Assembly (NCBI GenBank): GCA_020881915.1
Contig: JAJFPB010000010.1
Span: 2,046,001 to 2,110,000, forward strand
Length of the DNA stretch: 64,000 bases
Source: Paramyrothecium sp. XJ0827
Lineage: Eukaryota; Ascomycota; Sordariomycetes; Hypocreales; Stachybotryaceae
Direction of reading: 5' to 3'
Below, in pieces: positions 11,910 through 24,306 of this stretch; position 1 is the first letter of the stretch; each line of letters opens with the position of its first letter. The translations under genes were made by a program, and so were the position numbers. Below the pieces are notes generated by a model. It saw only the letters and a list, made by a program, of their open reading frames with translations. It was not told where the DNA came from and made no database searches.

Positions 11910-12803
11910 ACCTCTCCCCTTCTCTCACGTACGAGATTTACGGAGCCCCGATCTGTTTTTAAAACATGTCCCTCTGGGAAGAAAGAAGAACAAAAAAAAA
12001 CCTGAAGCGCCCCACCCTTTTTCCTAAAGATGGGACCGATGGCAATTGGGGGCAGCGCGTCTGTTTCGTCTCGAGAAGCCCGAGGATTGGGGGCGGAGAG
12101 ATCGCTTACCTACCTTACGTACATGGGCGGGTTGCGCGGTTGCGCTTGGGCATTGAGGACGGTCTGAGAGCCGGCTCGCTTTCCTTCTGGAGTCCTGGCC
12201 CCTTCGCTTTGTTGGGAACGTTCGTAGGAAGGGCAAGGGAGGGGGAAGCGAGCCCGGCCATGACCTCATGGACATGTGCCAAGACGAGTCTCGCGTCCGA
12301 CTGCTGCCCGCGGGACGCTCCGTTGAAGCCGTCCGTGCCGGGTCTCACAGCCTTGTTGATCAAGATACCCAAGCTCCTGGTAGACTCGCGAGAATGTTGC
12401 GCTACGGGACGACCTAGCGCAAACAACTGAATAGTTTGTGGAAAGCGTGGATTGATGGCTTGTAGATACACGATTAAGTATCCCCTCTCTACCCTCCCAA
12501 CGAGGTCTTCGCTTCAAGCATAGCCGCAGCTGTATTCGTAGTACAAAAGGAAGTAAAGGGAGAGTCAGATGTGTGAGGCCCGTTGAGACGGGGTGAGTGT
12601 ACGGTTGGAAAAGCAGACGAGACCAGGCCATGAAAAACAGGTTTGCCAAAAGCGCCAAACGTAGGAAATGTAATAAACCCTATGCCATAAAGGCCAAAGC
12701 TGTGGAATGACTGCATGTAGAACTCGTCATAACCACAGAAAGAAGAACCAGCAACACCCTAACCCCGACCATCCATGCGTTGACATTTACGGCGCTAGGC
12801 TTC

Positions 12804-14465
12804 CTAAAACGCGAATCCATGCTCTGCCAGCTTGTCCACATCTCCGCCTGCCGCCGCCACAATCTTCATCGCCGCCTCGCTCAACCTCCTGTTCTTCTCC
12901 TGGAGTTCCTTTTCGCGTCGTGCCTTGGTTTTCGAGCTGCCGCTGGGGGCTACTCCTGTCATGATCTGGCTCGCATCCCGGGGTCCAAAGTTAACGAAAC
13001 CGCTATCGTCACTCCCGCTTGCATCCCGGCCCCGGCGCTTGCGAACGCTGCATGGTGTGCCCGGCATATCCGCAGGTAGTCGCCCGGAGGCGTTGCGTAA
13101 CGATGACATGGAACCGCCCGAGCTGTTCCTTGTAGCTGGCGTGGGAGACGCAGACGGAGCGCGCGGTGTGCGAGTCTTCTTCAGCGGCGAGCTCGAAAGA
13201 TTTCTGTGCCGCGCACCCGAGGACGGAGCGCGTGGAGGACGATGGGGACGCTCGGTGGCTGGGATCGGTGGAGGCAGGGGCAGGTAGGATTGCGCGCTCA
13301 CGGGCATGTCGTTGACGACCGTAGGCTGGGGTGGTCGGGGTTGGGGCATGTGAATCATGAGGCCGGCCGTGCTAGGGTCTGGGATGGGCGCATGCTCATA
13401 TGGTAACACTGCTTGTTGAGCATGCATGGCCATATTTGCACCAGCGTGGTTGTCCTCGAAATGACCCTGGTGGCTCAGGATGTTGAGATCCCACCATCCA
13501 GTCTCCTGTCCCGCCATAAACTCGTTGACCGGCCATTGCTCGGGGGCTGGCACCAAAGGCATTTGTTGCAGCGGCCAGGACGTGGCCGGTACATGGGTCG
13601 ATAGATCTACGGATTCGCTCCTAGCAATCCCCAGAGCCGGAGTATCGGCTGGAGTGCTCAAGCCATTGTGGGTGTAGTATCTCATGGGTGATGTTTGTGG
13701 CGGCTGATGGTCAGCGAATGGGTCGTCACAAATGCCATGGATGAAGCCGGGTTCCGGAGGCGAGATCGGCATGCCGCTGCTTGCAACTCCAATCCTAGGA
13801 GCCCGCTGCTTTAGAGCCGGGGGAGGGTGGTCGAGCGTCGGAGACACCGCTCTCGCTGGCTGCGCAGGCAGAGGCTTGCGACCCTTCCTAATAGTTGTGG
13901 CTTTGCGGATGGTGGATGACAATGCCTCGACGAACTTGTTTGACTTGCGCTGCGTCGTGGCAGGGGCAGGCGAAGGGAATCGTTGAGACGGTGCTGTTGC
14001 TAGAGCCTCCTTCTTTGGTGATTGGAGGCTAATGCCCTCAAGACATGGGAGCTCTGTGTCGGACACATGGCATGGCCCAGGGTATTCAATGTTCTCATAG
14101 TGCTGCGAGTCGGGCATCGCCTGCTCCGCCTTGACCGCCAGGCTGGAGGGGTCGACATCACGGCTAACGGATGGCCCTACCTGGGAGCTGTTGGAAAGGA
14201 AGTCGAAGTCGTCTGCTGTTGAGACCCCAGACGAGGTGGTACCATCGTGGGGCTGCTCGAATATCATCGAGTCCTGCATGGTGGGCATTGGGGGGTTCAC
14301 GCCGTGCGGCGCTGTAGCAGTGGTGGCAGCCGCATCGGCTTCGAAGTCGACAAATTGACCATAGAGGTCATTCGGCGCCTCGCCTTGATCCTCGTCCATG
14401 TCGTGCCAGTAGAAGGCTTCCCGCTCAACGGCCTCGGGCCGGTATGGCATTGGCCAAAAGGTCAT
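12804..14465 (-). CDS. wetA: Developmental regulatory protein WetA, 553 aa
   Basis: Single exon. The first ATG in frame is at 14465 (context ACCATGA); upstream in-frame starts are only TTG. WetA is the spore-maturation regulator downstream of AbaA and BrlA in aspergilli; it controls conidial wall synthesis and spore gene expression. The C-terminal block (residues 490-553) carries the family signature: FVNFxPxD, then MTGVAPSGSSKTKARREKE, a basic helix and a GGDxxxL end. The N-terminus has the acidic YWHDMDEDQGE and FVDFEAD segment typical of Sordariomycete WetA. The middle is Pro/Ser/Gln-rich and disordered, with a basic TIRKATTIRKGRK patch near residue 190. The upstream non-coding region is almost 3 kb, in keeping with a developmentally regulated gene. 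Confidence 0.9.
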   Translation of the reverse strand: MTFWPMPYRPEAVEREAFYWHDMDEDQGEAPNDLYGQFVDFEADAAATTATAPHGVNPPMPTMQDSMIFEQPHDGTTSSGVSTADDFDFLSNSSQVGPSVSRDVDPSSLAVKAEQAMPDSQHYENIEYPGPCHVSDTELPCLEGISLQSPKKEALATAPSQRFPSPAPATTQRKSNKFVEALSSTIRKATTIRKGRKPLPAQPARAVSPTLDHPPPALKQRAPRIGVASSGMPISPPEPGFIHGICDDPFADHQPPQTSPMRYYTHNGLSTPADTPALGIARSESVDLSTHVPATSWPLQQMPLVPAPEQWPVNEFMAGQETGWWDLNILSHQGHFEDNHAGANMAMHAQQAVLPYEHAPIPDPSTAGLMIHMPQPRPPQPTVVNDMPVSAQSYLPLPPPIPATERPHRPPRAPSSGARHRNLSSSPLKKTRTPRAPSASPTPATRNSSGGSMSSLRNASGRLPADMPGTPCSVRKRRGRDASGSDDSGFVNFGPRDASQIMTGVAPSGSSKTKARREKELQEKNRRLSEAAMKIVAAAGGDVDKLAEHGFAF

Positions 14466-17452
14466 GGTGAGGACCTGGTTTGTGGTTGACTTCGAATTGA
14501 GACGGTAGACTGGAGAGCCGCAAGGTCTCGAGTAGCTCAAGACCAGACAAAGATCCGCAGCCGAAGGGGTAGGCAATGTGGCCAAGTCCAATGGGAGGAG
14601 GCAAGGATAAGCGAGATGTGTGCTCGCGAAAGGGTGCCGTTGGACAACTGTCGTGTCATGAGAGGATAGGACAAAGCAAACATAAGAGGAAGCTTGTCAA
14701 TAGAACAGAAGCCCTGATGAGGACCAGGAAGTGAGGCCATGTGCATGTTTATTTGATTTCGGGAGCAGGAATGCACGGAGCACCGGCAACGCATTCCAGG
14801 TCAAGAGGTGACCGATATGGTGCTGCACGCAAGACACCCGCCGGGCGGCTGCTGCCAAAACCCCGGTCTAGACGCCACGGTACCATTGTGCAAACCAACA
14901 GACGCAAGTTTGCCGCCGGGTAGGGCTGCGGATAGCATCAGAAACGCTGGTCGAGAGCCGCGGATGGGACGATGAGAGAGCTGCAGACCTTGGCAATGGT
15001 GACGTCGGGCGCTTGTTAGAGAAGCTGTGGGGAGGTCGAGCGACTGCGGTTGGCTGGGAGGGCAGATGTGCCGAGCAGAGAGGAAACGGACCGGCGCTGA
15101 GCCTTGCATGCCGACGAGCATGGGGGCCAGAAACAGAAGAGGAGGGTAGAAAATAGCATGAAACGAACTACCTTAAAAAAGGCGCGGCAATGTTGGTTGT
15201 GAGGTGCAGATGCAGGTGGTGCGGTGCGGTGCATGCAAGGGGTGTTGTGGCAGCGGCGAGCGCTGAGCGTGGGGTTACTGCACTGAGCCTCAGCCTAGTG
15301 AGTGTCCAGAGATGGTATTCCTGATCCAGCCTATGAGGTTCCTGGCATGGCTCGCCTAGGCGCGGGCAGCCCTGCACAAGGGCATCGCGAGACGCCTGTC
15401 GTGACCACGGTTAGGTACGAGTGGGTAATGAAGCTAGCCCACCTCGAGGGTAGTTTAGGTACCCTAGTCTCTGTGTGGACGATGCGCGGTTCGTTGTGGG
15501 ACGATCTGCGCTGGCCGCCCGATTTGACTAGGCGAGCTTCCCATAGTGGAAGGGGTTCGTGCAAACATAGACAGGCACAGTACAGTTGTGGGGGCAGAGC
15601 GTGTTGGCACGCAGTGCGCTGGTCGTTTATCGAGATCTGGATGATGCAGTAAGCGAGCGTCTCCTCTGTAGCAGATGGGATAGGCCGTAGCGGACACAGG
15701 TCATATTCCTGACGCCGTGCCTTATTTCGAGACTCGTGAGACACGAGAGCCGTGTCGCAGGCAGAAAATAGCCAACCCGTCTGCTGGATTTAGCAGACGA
15801 GATGCCCGTTGCAACAAGCTGAGTAAAAGAGGGAGATTGAGATTGAGATTGCCCGCAGAAGGCCTGCTCACCGTTTGTAATAAATTTCAAGGCTTCTGAA
15901 GTGAGGCAGAGATGAAACCTCTTTAAACGGTGGTCATGGCGTGGAATTGTCCGATGTTCGTCGACTGAAGTAACCTTGACGGGAAGGAATATTCTATTGC
16001 GACGGTGCACCTGTCCTCTCCAACAGCCGTGCCACCGGTACATCAGCGTGCGCTGTTTTGCTTTTTTCCCCCCAGGAGTTCAGAATCTCTGGTTTGATTT
16101 TTGCGGATGAGTCGCAAAGACGCCTGCGCCAAAGGGAGGTGACTTAGGTACCTACATTGCCTCGTGCCTAAGGTACCTCAGGAGGACGGGCTGGCTGTAG
16201 GTGCCTACCCTACCTTACCCTTACTTCGGAGACGGCAAGTAGCGACTCCCACATCTTCAATACGAGCGCCTTCCCTCTAAACCCCATCAATCTCTCATTG
16301 TTGGCACGCCGGGTCATATTTTCAAATGCACAACAGATGCACAACGGGTTTCAGATCCATTTCCAGTCACGTCAGTCACCGAGCTGCATGTTTCTGCCCC
16401 TGAAACCCTTCATAAATATCTTCAGCACAAAAAAATGCCTTTTTAGTATGACAGGCCCAGAGCCCGCATCCCGTGGCCGGCTTGACAGGCCGCCGCGCTG
16501 CGACGCACCCCACACCGCGGTCACACACTCTGCTCAACTTGTGTCAGCCTCGGTGCTGCCCTCGCATTCACGAGGTCGCATGTTTCGGCCGAGCCGTGGG
16601 CCTAAGCAAGGCGACCAGACCGTCGGTTCGCCTCCCATAGGTGGATTTCTTGGGTCGCAGTAAAATACATGCAAAGCGCTGGAGAGTTTGAGAGCCTTTC
16701 CCCCCCTCATCTCAGCTCGGCTGTTGCAGACAGTCACAACCAACACGAAATCCTCTCAACATGCAGACCCCACGAAAATAATAGGCGGTTTGGAGAATGA
16801 TTCCACTTTGCTCCTGTCCCTCGCCTTTAGGTGACCCAGTTTAGCAACCTGTAGATGATCCCCTCATTTCGACCTGCGGTTTTCACGACTTCATTCCTAG
16901 GTGGATGCTGAATACAAATGTTACAGCGAGACGAGAGACGGACGAGTGGCCACTTGGAAGATTCACATTATCTTGCCAACTTTGACGTGACATAATCCTC
17001 CTGCTAATTCCGAGCGCACAGATCGTCTGATGGCTGATTGTACAACCATTAAGTTGAATCACCGTAATGCAGCGGTACGACCTAACTACACCCCTTGTGT
17101 CGAGCAAGCGGATGTTTGAAGACGAGACGAACATCATCTCATATATTCTGGTGTCATATTCTCACAGTAGTTCCCAGGCAAGCCTTACGTCCACCTTAAA
17201 TAAGCCCCGAGTAAGCCAAAACGCCAAGCGCCTCACCACCAGTTCGATTCCTGCCAATCTATAACCAGCCAGCCAACCTTTAAACACCTTCTCGATGTGT
17301 AAAAATATCGAGTTAATAGAACAGTCCCGACCTATATACCCCCCAAAAAGATGTCCCTATGCTGTGGGTCCTGAATCAATATGATACAAAATAACGGCGT
17401 GCAGGCGAATCCTGGCGTAGAGCTTGACACGCCTTCTCACAAATAAGAGAGA
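14466..17452. other. Upstream region of wetA, no gene supported
   Basis: This 3 kb follows the wetA start on the minus strand and the stop of the next minus-strand gene. It contains TAGGTACCTA-like words (about 15411, 15455 and 16143-16225) and many short open frames without domains. I read it as promoter and leader of wetA plus 3' flank of the neighbour. Confidence 0.55.
16143..16225. repeat. TTAGGTACCTA / CCTACCTTACC repeat cluster
   Basis: At least six copies of AGGTA, TACCT or palindromic AGGTACCT lie within 83 bp, 1.7 kb upstream of wetA. Confidence 0.65.
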
Positions 17453-18139
17453 TTAGTCCTGGCGGACTCTCTTCAAGCTATGATAGCTACTGCGGACCCC
17501 ACAGTCCATCGACTGATGGTCATGACGAGCAGTGTCACCTGCTCTGTGCTTTCTTTTCCGCATGCGTGGTGCTTTGTAGACGAGCGTGGAACATTGTAGA
17601 GCGGCTTCCACAGATGTCCTGAAATGAAGTAGGTGCTTCATCCGGCAGCCGACATATGGTTCCGCATCCGTGGTAGTCGGCCATTGCATCCATGTGTAAT
17701 CGTCGTCGCCTTCGCCGTAACCTTCATCTACTTGCGCATTCCAAAGATTCGGCTCGTCGGGTTCAATGGCGCCGGGGGATGGAGTTTCCTCCTGGGGGTG
17801 GAGACTGTTCGTAGTGTCGTCCATGTTATCGCCGGATGAGCCATAACCGTCCTCGTCCTGGAACACGAAGGGCGACATGGCCTGCAGCTGTGGCTGCGTT
17901 GTGGGATGCGATGAAGTATGGGTCATGGGAAGGACCAGAGACGGGTGGTCTAGGTCATCCCGTTCCGCGAGGCTCTGCGCGCTCAGGTCCTGGGCAAGCG
18001 CATCCATGCGATGCGTAGTTGGGTCATATGTAGAGCCGGGGCTTGCTCTAAGAGGGGCAAGCTGCTGTGTAGAGGGCGCAGCTTTGTCGATTGAAGGCAT
18101 ATGCATGGGAGATGTTGAGGACGACGGCTGATGGTCCAT
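17453..18139 (-). CDS. Unrecognised protein, 228 aa
   Basis: Single open frame; the first ATG is at 18139, earlier in-frame starts are TTG. I do not recognise the family. Residues 1-150 are Ser/Thr/Pro/Asp-rich and probably disordered, with an acidic stretch DEGYGEGDDDYTWMQW. The last ~75 residues differ: Cys-containing, basic and more structured-looking, with CRMKHLLHFRTSVEAALQC then RMRKRKHR. An acidic N-terminal half with a compact basic C-terminal segment fits a nuclear protein, but that is inference. It lies 3' of the wetA upstream region on the same strand. A 5' exon further upstream cannot be excluded. Confidence 0.5.
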   Translation of the reverse strand: MDHQPSSSTSPMHMPSIDKAAPSTQQLAPLRASPGSTYDPTTHRMDALAQDLSAQSLAERDDLDHPSLVLPMTHTSSHPTTQPQLQAMSPFVFQDEDGYGSSGDNMDDTTNSLHPQEETPSPGAIEPDEPNLWNAQVDEGYGEGDDDYTWMQWPTTTDAEPYVGCRMKHLLHFRTSVEAALQCSTLVYKAPRMRKRKHRAGDTARHDHQSMDCGVRSSYHSLKRVRQD

Positions 18140-18600
18140 ATAGCGGCTCAATGGGGCATTTGAAGGCAGCAACGATGCTCAGCCAACCTTGTAGCGATCG
18201 ACCAATACTAAAGTGTCATGGAGCGGTAGTGGCATCGAAGCCAGGTGCTGGGAGAGAAGGAGAGATAAATGATGGGACGGAGGCGAAGCGGCGGCAGGAC
18301 ATGCAGTATTTTTAGACGATCATGAGATGGATGAGGACGAAGAGCTGAGGACCCGGCAGATTGGGAGAGGACCAGACTGGTTAAAGTAGCCAAAACAACT
18401 ACCGCCGACGACATAATAATGAGAGCGGCGCGCTAGGAGCCCGTGGTTGCAAGCGTGAGCCTGGGTGGCCAGTGGCCAGAGTGGGCCGCGGCTGTGTACA
18501 GTATGGATGGATGGCTGAGATGGAATCGCTTGTGGAGGGCCTAGTCCGCCACGATAGATGGGAGCGGATGGGGGTTGGATTGGGTGGTTGAGCAGCGCAT

Positions 18601-18650
18601 GCCTGACCTGACTTGACCTGACCTTACCTCACCTTACCTAACCGTAGTCC
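18601..18650. repeat. Tandem TGACCT / CTTACC repeats
   Basis: Degenerate tandem CCTGACTTGACC / ACCTTACC units over 50 bp, of the same TACCT family as the other promoter clusters. Confidence 0.6.
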
Positions 18651-20030
18651 TTAGCTCACCGGACATGGATTTTGGCGCAAGGTTTCCGCCGGGGCGCCAC
18701 GCTCAATCTGTAACTGTATTTACGCCGCATTCGGGTGGGCAACCTTAAGGCGAAGAAGCGAGCGAGCGACGGGTTCCCTACACCTTCTTTTCTCTTCCGT
18801 CGTTTAGACTCGTGTGGATTTTGGGTTTGGATAAGTTGCGGCCGCAACGACGGGGACCGTCTTCTTTGGATCAAGCGCCGCGGGATGGATGGAACAGCGA
18901 GCTGAGGTCCCTAGTCCAGTACGGATACAGGAGTTGGAGACGCGTGGATGGCCGGGATATCCTGGGTAACGAATCGTGTACAACTGGGCTCCCGAAGATC
19001 CTCAAAGCTACGGAATCGACCTATGTGGGGCACACGTGAGGCGCTTGAGCTGCCGGCGGACCAAGGTTCGCCCAGGATGCCCTTTTCTGCGATGGCGCCG
19101 CAGGGGGAAGCCCAAGGTCGCCGGAAGAGGGCGATACCGTAACTCAGACAGAAACCGCTGCGCCTTTCGAGACGAGGACCCTTTTCCCTTTTCCTTTTCC
19201 CCTCTGTGTGTGACGAGTCTTGCCTCTTCACAAGCCACTGCCTGCCTAACGGATGACGGCCGCTCATCACTTGATCTTCCAGTCGATTCGTGTCGGCTCG
19301 CGCCTGGAGACGCCTGATTGGCCGGCACGGCAGCGCATGGTTCCAGCCTGTCGGTTGCATCAGGGAAGCATCATGGTCAAAGAACCTGCAGCTCCACCAA
19401 TCGCACGTGGGGACTGTGTGGTGATTCGAAGTACCCAGTGCGCACTGGCCGACGTGGCTTGGCGGTTACCTTACCAACTTACCTTGCCTGAGCCTTTGCC
19501 GTTACTAGTGACTATAACTTACACACGCTTCGCCTTACCTCATCCTGCCCTTGCTTTTACCTTCGATCGCTCGTTGCAGCCACGTGCCACGAGCGCAGAG
19601 TTGAAGACGCGAAGACGCGAAGAGCGAGGTGCACACAGTTGCCTAGGGGGTCCGCGCTGCGAACATTAGCAAACGACCACCGTCCCGCCCTCCCCCCGAG
19701 CAGTTGCTGAGATAAGACGAGACGAGAGATGACATGACATGAGATGGTTTAGTCCGGTCTCCATCTAAACTAGCGAATCTGAGGAAAGCCTTTGAGACCA
19801 GCTTGATAATCAAGCTGGTCTGTGTTCAATCTCTCTGTCTCCCCTCTCGCCTGCGCTCCGCCATCATCCGCAACAAACCAGAGGAGCTGCATTCCAGACC
19901 CGTCTCGTATTTACGGACTCTATGAAACGGACATGACTTACTTCACTGATTGTTCAGCAATTAAGGTTTCGCGGACGAAGATGGTCTGCGTGGAAACGTA
20001 TCCGCTGCGGGTCAATCCGCACTCGGTTTT

Positions 20031-20050
20031 TCTTCTTCTTCTTCTTCTTC
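20031..20050 (+). repeat. (TTC)n microsatellite
   Basis: Near-perfect TTC trinucleotide run of about six and a half units in non-coding DNA. Confidence 0.8.
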
Positions 20051-21631
20051 ATGCTGCATTCCATTGCGTTTCACTGCGCTGCGTTTTGCGGCTGATGGGA
20101 ATTGGGACCCCACAGTGCTCCATGACAACCGTGCAAGATGCTGTCTCACGACTATAAGCGCTACGGGACATGGAACGTCTCGTCAGGATGATTCAGAGGC
20201 AGAACTCAATCGCCACCGAGCGGGACTGACCCATGGGCTCATTGTTCTGGCTCCTCTTCCATCCGGGTTCCCCCTTACCAGGCTCCAGGATTCTCGATAC
20301 GCGGTTTTAGTGCCCGGTGCCACTTCACCCAGCTAAGGTTTTCTCTTGTGGAGAAGACATGATGGCGTGGCGGAGAAGGTCTGGTGGATATCCAACGTTA
20401 AACCACCAAATTAGCTCTTCTGTGGCACCTATCCGGAGCACAACAGGCGACTCGGTATTCCGAAAGTGGCTCCGTCGATATACACGCTAAATTTCCTTTT
20501 CATCCGTTACGTCCGTAACGTGATCCGGACCACGGCCCAACGTTTGCGAATCCCCTATCCGGAACCCAAGCTCACCTTACTTCGTCGACTGGAAGCTTGC
20601 GGCCACACATACCAAATAGACGATGCCATTGTTTCGGCCTTATCCAAGCTTATTCCTTTCCGGCTTGCGACGGGGCTAACAGAAGGTGTGATTTGGGTTG
20701 TCGACTATACGAGCTTCAGATCGTATCTTGTCGCCCTCCTAGGCAGGTACATGGCCATCACAGCTCACAGAGCTCTGGTGTTAGTAAGATTGCTGCGTTC
20801 TTACAAAACATCCATTGCAACAGAGGATGGCCCCAACCAGAAGTCTGCATCATCAATCGAACTATCATGGACTGGCCTTTCTACTGGTTATTCAACAACT
20901 GATTGGTAATGATCTCCCCTAAAATTACCGTTGTCAGCTTGCTATGAATAAGCAGGCCATAAGAGGCGTCGCTTCATGTTGCCCAATTTAGAGTTCAGGG
21001 CCATGTTTTCCACAATCTCTGAGGTCATATTGAGATCCTCATCGGTCTGCCTTAATTTGCTCCAGGACTTATTTCCGAAGCAGACTCAATTCCGAGGTAA
21101 TTGACGTCTATCGGGAGCTTCTGAGTCTTTTGAGCTTGTATCTTGGTGGTATAAGCTCACACCGGGTGTCTCGGGGAATCAATCATCATCATCGACCACA
21201 CTGAGCAGAGTGCTGTCTTCTTCACTACCATTGATGCAATTCCCCCCCCCCTCCCAGCCATGAATTCTGCGACGAAGGCTCACCCTATCGAACCTTGCAG
21301 GATGGAGACGCCTCTCTCTCACTCCTCGATGAAATGACCAATAGGCATTTTTGAGTCGTCCCTGCCTGACACATCTTGACGTTACGTTTTTACGGGTTCA
21401 ATGACAAATACCAAGGCGAGCCGGGATATCATAGGGGCAGCCTACTCGAGCGTCGAGCGACGGCTTTGTTGACAAGATAAAGCCATGATGGAGGCTTTTC
21501 ACAGTCTATGGTGCCAACGGCAGGCTGATCGTCATGAGATGGTAAGCTTTACGTTTGATCATTTGGACTGCGTCAATTGCTGCCTTTGTCACACTGCATT
21601 GGGCTAGATGCGAACTTTGCAGCGGATTTGA

Positions 21632-21928
21632 CGACACAGACATGGCGACGACAGGTCTCGACTCATCGAAGTCCAGATCCCGAGAGACTGGTTTTCATAC
21701 TTTACCAACCAGGGTGGGGTTGTCAAGGAAGTGTGCCATCATACTCCAGGCGGCTGGTTCAGTACGTGCTGCGTGCCCGTTCTTGAGGTCAACGCCGCAA
21801 CATGCTGAGCGAACACCAAGCTGCTCCCATACAACACGTTCAGGAAACCTGGAACACAGCCAGTAGTGAATGGAATGCCAGACAAGAAGGAATGGCTCAC
21901 CAAAGGATACTCGGTTCCAGTCGTGTGA
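21632..21928 (+). pseudogene. Decayed coding fragment, family unknown
   Basis: One frame gives protein-like sequence with stretches such as LIEVQIPRDWFSYFTNQGG and ANTKLLPYNTFRKPGTQP, WLTKGYSVPVV. It is broken by TGA at 21806-21808, preceded in frame by TGA at 21629-21631 and ended by TGA at 21926-21928. Composition changes from the flanks and the aromatic, Pro and Gly spacing look like a real protein remnant. I cannot name the family. A chance open frame with one stop remains possible. Confidence 0.3.
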
Positions 21929-24306
21929 CGCATCCTCATTCGTGAGCATACTTGGCCTCGAGGAAGAAATTCTTGCCATGTCAGAAGGGGGCAGTGGCGG
22001 CCCGCAAGCATATGCGCCTTCGACGCCCCAGAGGAGAGCCTAGAACAGCCCTGCAGGACCCTGCCAAGCCCTCACAGAGATCTTGGTTGATGTCATCCCT
22101 GGATCATTTGCAAGATCAGGCGATGGACCCAACAACCAACTCTCTTCCCCGTCACAAACAGCCAGGGCTTGTTATCACTGGCAACATCTCCCGGACCGAT
22201 CTGAATGGCGCTTGACTTTACAACGACTATTCCTTCATCTATCACGATGGCGCCCAAATGGTGTGGAAAGCTTAGAATCTTATCTTCGCAATGCTGGTCG
22301 CACGTTGATTCGTTCTCCTGAAGACAAAGTCGTCGTGTGGTACTACTATTCAATCTTATCTCCGGTCATTCCTACAGAAACTCTAACGTTCCGAGAGATG
22401 CTGAGCGTTGGCGCCTGAAATCTCCTAGCGCAACCGCTTCGTATGACCCGAGTATTCGGGACCGGAACTGGTTTGGTGGGCATCCCGTCCAGCCATCAAA
22501 CTTAAATCCAGCCGTTGCGGGCATCGCAACTCGAAAGCACCTCTTCAAACGCATTCCCATTGGCGGTTTTGTTCATGACCGGTTTCATCGTCCCTAGGTC
22601 ATCTCAGTGGCGTTAACCGCCGGTAAGATATGTGGACCGAGCCAGACCATAGCGTCCGTACCCGGACGCTTAGCTTCCCATAGCAGAACTGGCCCATGGG
22701 AGCTTGGGGTCTAGGCTGGCCCACGAGACACCAATCACCTGGGCCTGGAGTATGCTCTTGACTGTGGGTCTAGGTAGGTCTCCCGGGAACGTAGAGCTAT
22801 AGGAGGCCACTCCCGGCCCAAGGACCCGGACAATCTGCCCGACAGGCCCATAATTTAGAATATTTCCTGGCGGACCTGCGCCGTCAAGGTCTGGTTTACA
22901 TCATCCCGCCTCACCATCATTGAGCTTGAAACCCAATCACAGTCCCGGCTATCTGGGAGGTGGAAACTCAACGGTTGTCGGCGTCACTGGCAACCATGTC
23001 AATGACCTTGACCGCAGGACTGCGCCCAGCCTGGACACAAACCACAGCAGCCCCCAGTAGCCAATCATGATGAAAGATACCCATGATGCCATCGTGCCTC
23101 CGGCTCTTCTGGCTCGCAGAAAAGTTTAATGGGCTTCGATTACCACTATCCCTTTTTAGGGGCTCTCTTACGAAACTGGGACCTCAGCTTTCATGCCGAC
23201 TGGGAGAAGGGGGTATACAAGATGCTCGGCAAATGGATGCCGAGTTGCTTCAGTTGCTGTAGTCCTATCCTTGATCACAAGGGCATTTGAGGCAAACCGC
23301 AATCGCCACCGAGTAGATGGCAAACCGAAGGAAGGCGTGGACTTGCCCGGTGATCCAGTCTTTGTGCCGTCTGACCCATCAACGTGGTGACTTGGGCTCC
23401 GGACTCGGTGAATAATCACCTCGCACAGTTTCGGCTTGTCGATAGAGGAATTCCGTGAAGTCATCTGGAAAGCGAAGCGCCGCGCGGTATAGCCATTGAG
23501 CACATTGAAAGTGTCATGCTTCATGATATGGCAACTGGCGATCCGTATGGCTTGACAAAGCCCTTCGTTGAGGTACAGTCGGGGCGACCTCTCTATCAGA
23601 CTGCGCGGAATGGGTTGCATCTTCGCAAAAGAACATTGCTTCCATCAGGCATACCTGCATGGGGATCGATCCATTGGGTGTCTTTCACCACCAAGCTCCA
23701 CGACAGCTCACTTTTTTGCCGCTGCAGTGAGCATGCCTGGGTGGAAGCGGCAAGCACTCTACGTGCTGGCGTGTCCAACCAAGGATGGAGATAAGGCCTC
23801 CTGACTTGTAACTCCCACGGATACTGGTTCATTTCATCTCCAACAAATGATCGTGGCCCATGGTTACGTCCATGGCTAAATACGCCGGCAGTTGGTATGG
23901 GTGCATCTGCCCGACTTGTACAACTTGCAACTTCCATTTTTTCTTCAACATGCACCATCATCGACATAGAATGTTACCAGCGCTTTTGGCTCTTCTCGTT
24001 AAAAGAGATGGGCGAAAACATTAGCTACAGGCCTATTTATCAGCCCAAGCATGCTGTTGTAGGCTGCATAGGCTGATTGCAGATGATATATGATGGGCCA
24101 TGCAAAGCAAAGTCGCTTTTCACTGAGGGACGCACGAGACAGACCATTACGGAGAACGGGGGGGAATCGCAATACTACAACCAAGCCCGTGTCGTAACGG
24201 GCGCTCTCATTTGAGATCTCTAACATGCATCTTGTCCTACTGACAATGTCTGGCCTTGACTGAACACTGCATGCACCTGTAGGATCAAGCCCGCCGGCAG
24301 ACTTGT

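Larger units (their letters stand above)
10501..12803. other. Intergenic, no gene supported
   Basis: The 3' flanks of FLC (plus strand) and wetA (minus strand) meet here. No frame shows a recognisable domain. It contains a G-run cluster at 11597-11670 and an alternating purine-pyrimidine stretch at 11886-11909, described separately. Confidence 0.6.
18140..24306. other. 6 kb gene desert with decayed coding remnants
   Basis: I see no intact gene. 18.6-19.6 kb is GC-rich with TACCT repeats. From about 20.3 kb the sequence holds scattered open stretches of 80-150 codons in changing frames on both strands (20466-20909, 22083-22418, 23168-23620 minus) without a start, splice structure or domain I recognise. 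At least one stretch (21632-21928) reads like a broken protein. Confidence 0.5.

Noticed and set aside
18911..19360. 149-codon minus-strand frame
   Set aside because: No domain; the region is dominated by TACCT repeats and overlapping open frames on both strands.
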